Source of the DNA: Emiliania huxleyi CCMP1516
Taxonomy: Eukaryota > Haptophyta > Isochrysidales > Noelaerhabdaceae
DNA length: 64,000 bases
NCBI RefSeq assembly: GCF_000372725.1
Contig: NW_005202428.1
Location: 1-64,000, forward strand
Direction of reading: 5' to 3'
The notes beneath the pieces are model-generated. The model did no database searches and was not told the origin of the DNA. It was given only the letters and a program-made list of their open reading frames with translations. The position numbers and the translations under genes are program-made. Positions 61,400 through 64,000 of the stretch are shown here, in pieces; within the stretch, counting starts at the first letter, position 1; every line of letters starts with the position of its first letter.

Positions 61400-63993
61400 C
61401 TCTCTACTACGCGCTCAAGGTCGTTGCTCGTCACCTACATCTCGGCTGCATCTCGGCTGCATCTCGGCTGCATCTCGGCTGCATCTCGGCTGCACCTCGG
61501 CTGCCCCTCGGCTTCACCTCGGCTTCACCTCGGCTTCACCTCGGCTGCAGCTCGGCTGCACCTTGGCTGCACCTTGGCTGCACCTCGGTGACATCTCGGT
61601 GACGTCTCGGTGCCTGCCTGACTCGGCTGCCTGACCGCGCCAAGGTTGGCTCGGTGCCGTCGCTCAACATCGCCGCCGCGTTGGGCGGCTACCTTGCGAT
61701 GAAGGCACGGGCCACATCTCGCACATCGATCGTCCACCTCGGCTGTCCCCGCTGACCAGCGGCTCTGGCGACGGAAGGCGGCGCTGCGCTGCATGCCGCT
61801 CGCCCGCTCGTTCACGGCGCAGGAGAGCTGCGCCAGCGGCCCGCATGTGCGTTGCTCTACGAGTGAGCAGCGTCTCTCCACGATTCCGAATTTGAACAGG
61901 AGAATTGCGTCGCGCAGACTTGCGCCGTCGCTGGCTACTCGATGATTGCGGCCGGAGGTTTCTCCTCCACGCTCCTGGCGCTGAGCCGCGAGGAATATTT
62001 GGCGATGGCTGCCGGAGCGGTCGGCGACCAGGCCGGCAACAACGCGGCCGACGCGTATGATCTGACGTGGGGCCGCTGCGTCGGTTGGTGCGTCAGCCTC
62101 GCCCTTTTCGGTTTCTTCGTCGCGATTCCGTTGCGTAAGAAGCTCGTGGTCGACTACCAGCTGCTCTTCCCCTCGGGAACCGCCGCGGCCCACCTCATCC
62201 AGAACCTAAACGCGCCCGACGGTGCCGCGTCTGCGCTCGCGCAGTGGACGCGGCTGCGGAGGTACCTTGGCCTCTCCTTCACCTGGTCCGCCTTCAAGTG
62301 GGCCTTCACCCTCGAGCGGTGGCCGCTGTTTGGCATGGCAGCCTTTGAGCGCTACGGCTGGGAGACGGGCTTTCACGCTGGGTACGTCGGCACCGGGCTC
62401 ATCATGCCGCTCCAGGTGTCCCTCTCGATGCTCCTCGGCGCGGTGGTCAGCTGCGGCGTCATGGCTCCCTACCTGCAGAACCATCGTGCGGACTACACCT
62501 GTCCGCTGGCCGGCGCGGGCAGTGGCGTCGATTGCGTCCTCAAGCAGGGCAAGTGGTACAACGGCCATCTCGATGCGGGCGGCTCCATACACGGTCAGTA
62601 TGGGTACAAGGTCTTCACGGCCCTCTCCATCATTCTGGTGGACGCCGTCATGAACTTGGTCAAGGTTACCGCCAAGATCATTTGCGACCTCCGCGCCCCG
62701 GCGGGCAATGCGTCGCTACCAAGCAAGGCGGCGCAAGCGCCAGACCAAGGCGGGAAGGGCGGCGGCGGCGGCGATTGCGGGCGGGCCAAGAATAGCAGCG
62801 GCCATGACGCCGAGAAGGACCGCATCTTTTGCAGCGAGGCGGTGCCTGCGCGGCTGTGGCTCGGCGGACTCGCGGCGTGTGGCGCGCTGGCAATGGTGCT
62901 GCTGCCGCGCCTCTTCGACGTGACCTGGTACATGGTCTTCATCGCGCTGCTTTGCGCGCCGCCCTTCTCGGTCGGCATCATCTACGGCACCGGCCTCACG
63001 GACCACAACCTCGCGAGCGCCGTCGGCAAGCTCGCGATGTTTGCGTTTGGCCCAGCGGGGAACGGCTCCATCACCCCCGCCCTCGTCATGTGCGGCCTTG
63101 TCATCTCGGTCTGCTCTCAGGCGACGGACCTGATGCAGGATTTCAAGGCGGGATATCTTGTCCGGGCGCGGCCCCGGGCAATGCTTGTCGCGCAGCTCGT
63201 CGGCGCGCTGTTCAGCTCCATCATGGCGCCGTCGCTCTTTGCGCTGTACATACGCGCATTCGAGATTCCGGGCCCAGTCTACAAGGCGCGAGCCGCGCTT
63301 GTCCGCTGCACCCGACGCGCTTCAATGTGCGGTCGCGTTCCCACTCCGCTCCCGCCCGGCGTTGCGTGCAGGCGCCCTTTGGCCGCGTTTACCGCGCAAT
63401 GGCCATCGTCGCCACCAGTGGCCTCGACGCACTCCCCGCGCACTGTTGCAGCCTCTGCGCCGCCTTTGCCGCCTTTTCCTTTGCCGTCGCTGCCGCCGCA
63501 GAGTCGCCTCGGTGCAGCGCGATCAAGCCGCTCCTCCCCTCCCCGCTGGCGATGGGGGTGGGCGTGCCTTCTCGGGACCCATTCAATCGGCTACCCATCT
63601 CTTCTCACCCAAGACATGTGCGCAGGTGGGAATGTACCTTGGGACGTCGCTTGCCGTGGACTCCACCGTCGGCGGGCTGATCGCCCACCACTGGAGGACC
63701 TCCGACCCAGCCGGGTGCGTGCGCGGAGCTCGCCATCACCAACAACCGTGAGGAGACGCCACTCGCAACGCTTGCCCTTAGGTATGCTGCCTTCTACCCC
63801 GTCGTCGGCAGCGGCCTCATCGCCGGAGAGGGGCTCTGGTCGCTGCCTCAGGTGTCATCCGCTCCACTCCCTCCTCCGCGCTGACGACAAGCCCGGGTCT
63901 CACCAGACACTGGTGTGCGTGGCATAGGTGCTGCTCGCAATCGCGCGGGTGAAGCCGCCCGTCGCAATCGGCTTCTCGAGCGGTGGAGCGTGA
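61400..63993 (+). CDS. YSL/OPT-family metal-chelate transporter
   Basis: Plasma-membrane or vesicle transporter of the oligopeptide transporter family, Yellow Stripe-like branch (metal-nicotianamine-type substrates in plants). Exons: ~61394-61419, 61645-61704, 61760-61822, 61900-63285, 63372-63557, 63626-63714, 63782-63851, 63928-63993; the N-terminal exon(s) are not identified. Family landmarks: VGSVPSLNIAAALGGYLAMK, FTAQENCVAQTCAVAGY, LRKKLVVDYQLLFPSGTAAA, MLLGAVVSCGVMAPYL, ATDLMQDFKAGYLVRARPR, VYRAMAIVATSGLDALPAHC, PLAMGVGMYLGTSLAVDS, GLIAGEGLWSLPQ. The central ~62690-62830 linker is Gly/Lys-rich and poorly conserved. Donors: GT (61420, 63558, 63715, 63852), GC (61705, 63286), GA (61823). 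The stop at 63991-63993 leaves 7 bases of flank. Confidence 0.92.
61435..61605. repeat. 11-bp catctcggctg minisatellite (intronic)
   Basis: About 15 units in the first recognised intron of the YSL gene, with cacctcggct and caccttggct variants. Same family as 43205-43632. Confidence 0.93.
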
Positions 63994-64000
63994 GGCGGGG

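Noticed and set aside
1-64000. CRISPR arrays
   Set aside because: Tandem repeats here have no unique spacers, and the genes are eukaryotic with spliceosomal introns.

Overview
The window is a GC-rich eukaryotic nuclear genome segment with intron-bearing genes, large amounts of tandem minisatellite, dispersed repeats and one assembly gap (positions 18980-19198). No bacterial operon structure, rRNA or CRISPR is present. The overall character best fits a unicellular alga, most likely a haptophyte: high GC, many GC-AG introns, secreted or Golgi glycosyltransferases and a YSL-type metal transporter. This assignment is an inference, and other GC-rich microalgae such as pelagophytes are not excluded.

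Layout. 1-2640 holds only tandem repeats. 2645-4265 is a dispersed repeat whose inverted partner lies at 28806-30425. 4701-5814 (-) encodes pyrroline-5-carboxylate reductase, resolved into five exons. 6757-10947 (+) is a coactosin/ADF-H-like actin-binding gene whose introns carry most of the local minisatellites. 11778-12869 (-) is a GT61-like glycosyltransferase. 13449-15478 (-) is a UvrD/SF1-type helicase-like gene lacking Walker A. 15716-16846 (+) is an unknown one-pass membrane protein. 17343-21174 (+) is a SMARCAL1-like annealing helicase interrupted by the gap. 24439-25332 (-) is a sulfotransferase. 25492-26428 and 37730-38662 are two copies of a DNA transposon-like element with TA target sites. 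26758-29031 (-) is an unknown 757-codon ORF beside the inverted repeat. 31351-32620 (-) is a JmjC/cupin protein. 34349-35198 (+) is a frameshifted Cys-rich protein. 36367-37636 (-) is a HAD phosphatase. 43640-45294 (-) is a GT31-like glycosyltransferase. 46288-46390 (-) is an isolated YKT6-like C-terminal exon. 47988-55291 (+) is a GTPBP1/2-like GTPase with about 18 exons. 59723-60852 (-) is a two-domain VOC/glyoxalase-fold protein. 61400-63993 (+) is a YSL/OPT metal-chelate transporter, transcribed divergently from the VOC gene.

The most striking signal runs through all the multi-exon genes. Introns usually begin with GC (sometimes GT, twice apparently GA), end in AG, and their first 6-30 bases repeat the first bases of the following exon. 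Each intron therefore looks like a short exonic duplication with a spacer between the copies. Spacers are AT-rich cores (GTPBP gene), 10-11-bp minisatellites, or unique sequence. In several places the duplication is nested or stacked. Choosing the splice sites this way yields uninterrupted, full-length family proteins, for example 276 aa for P5CR, which is strong internal support for the pattern.
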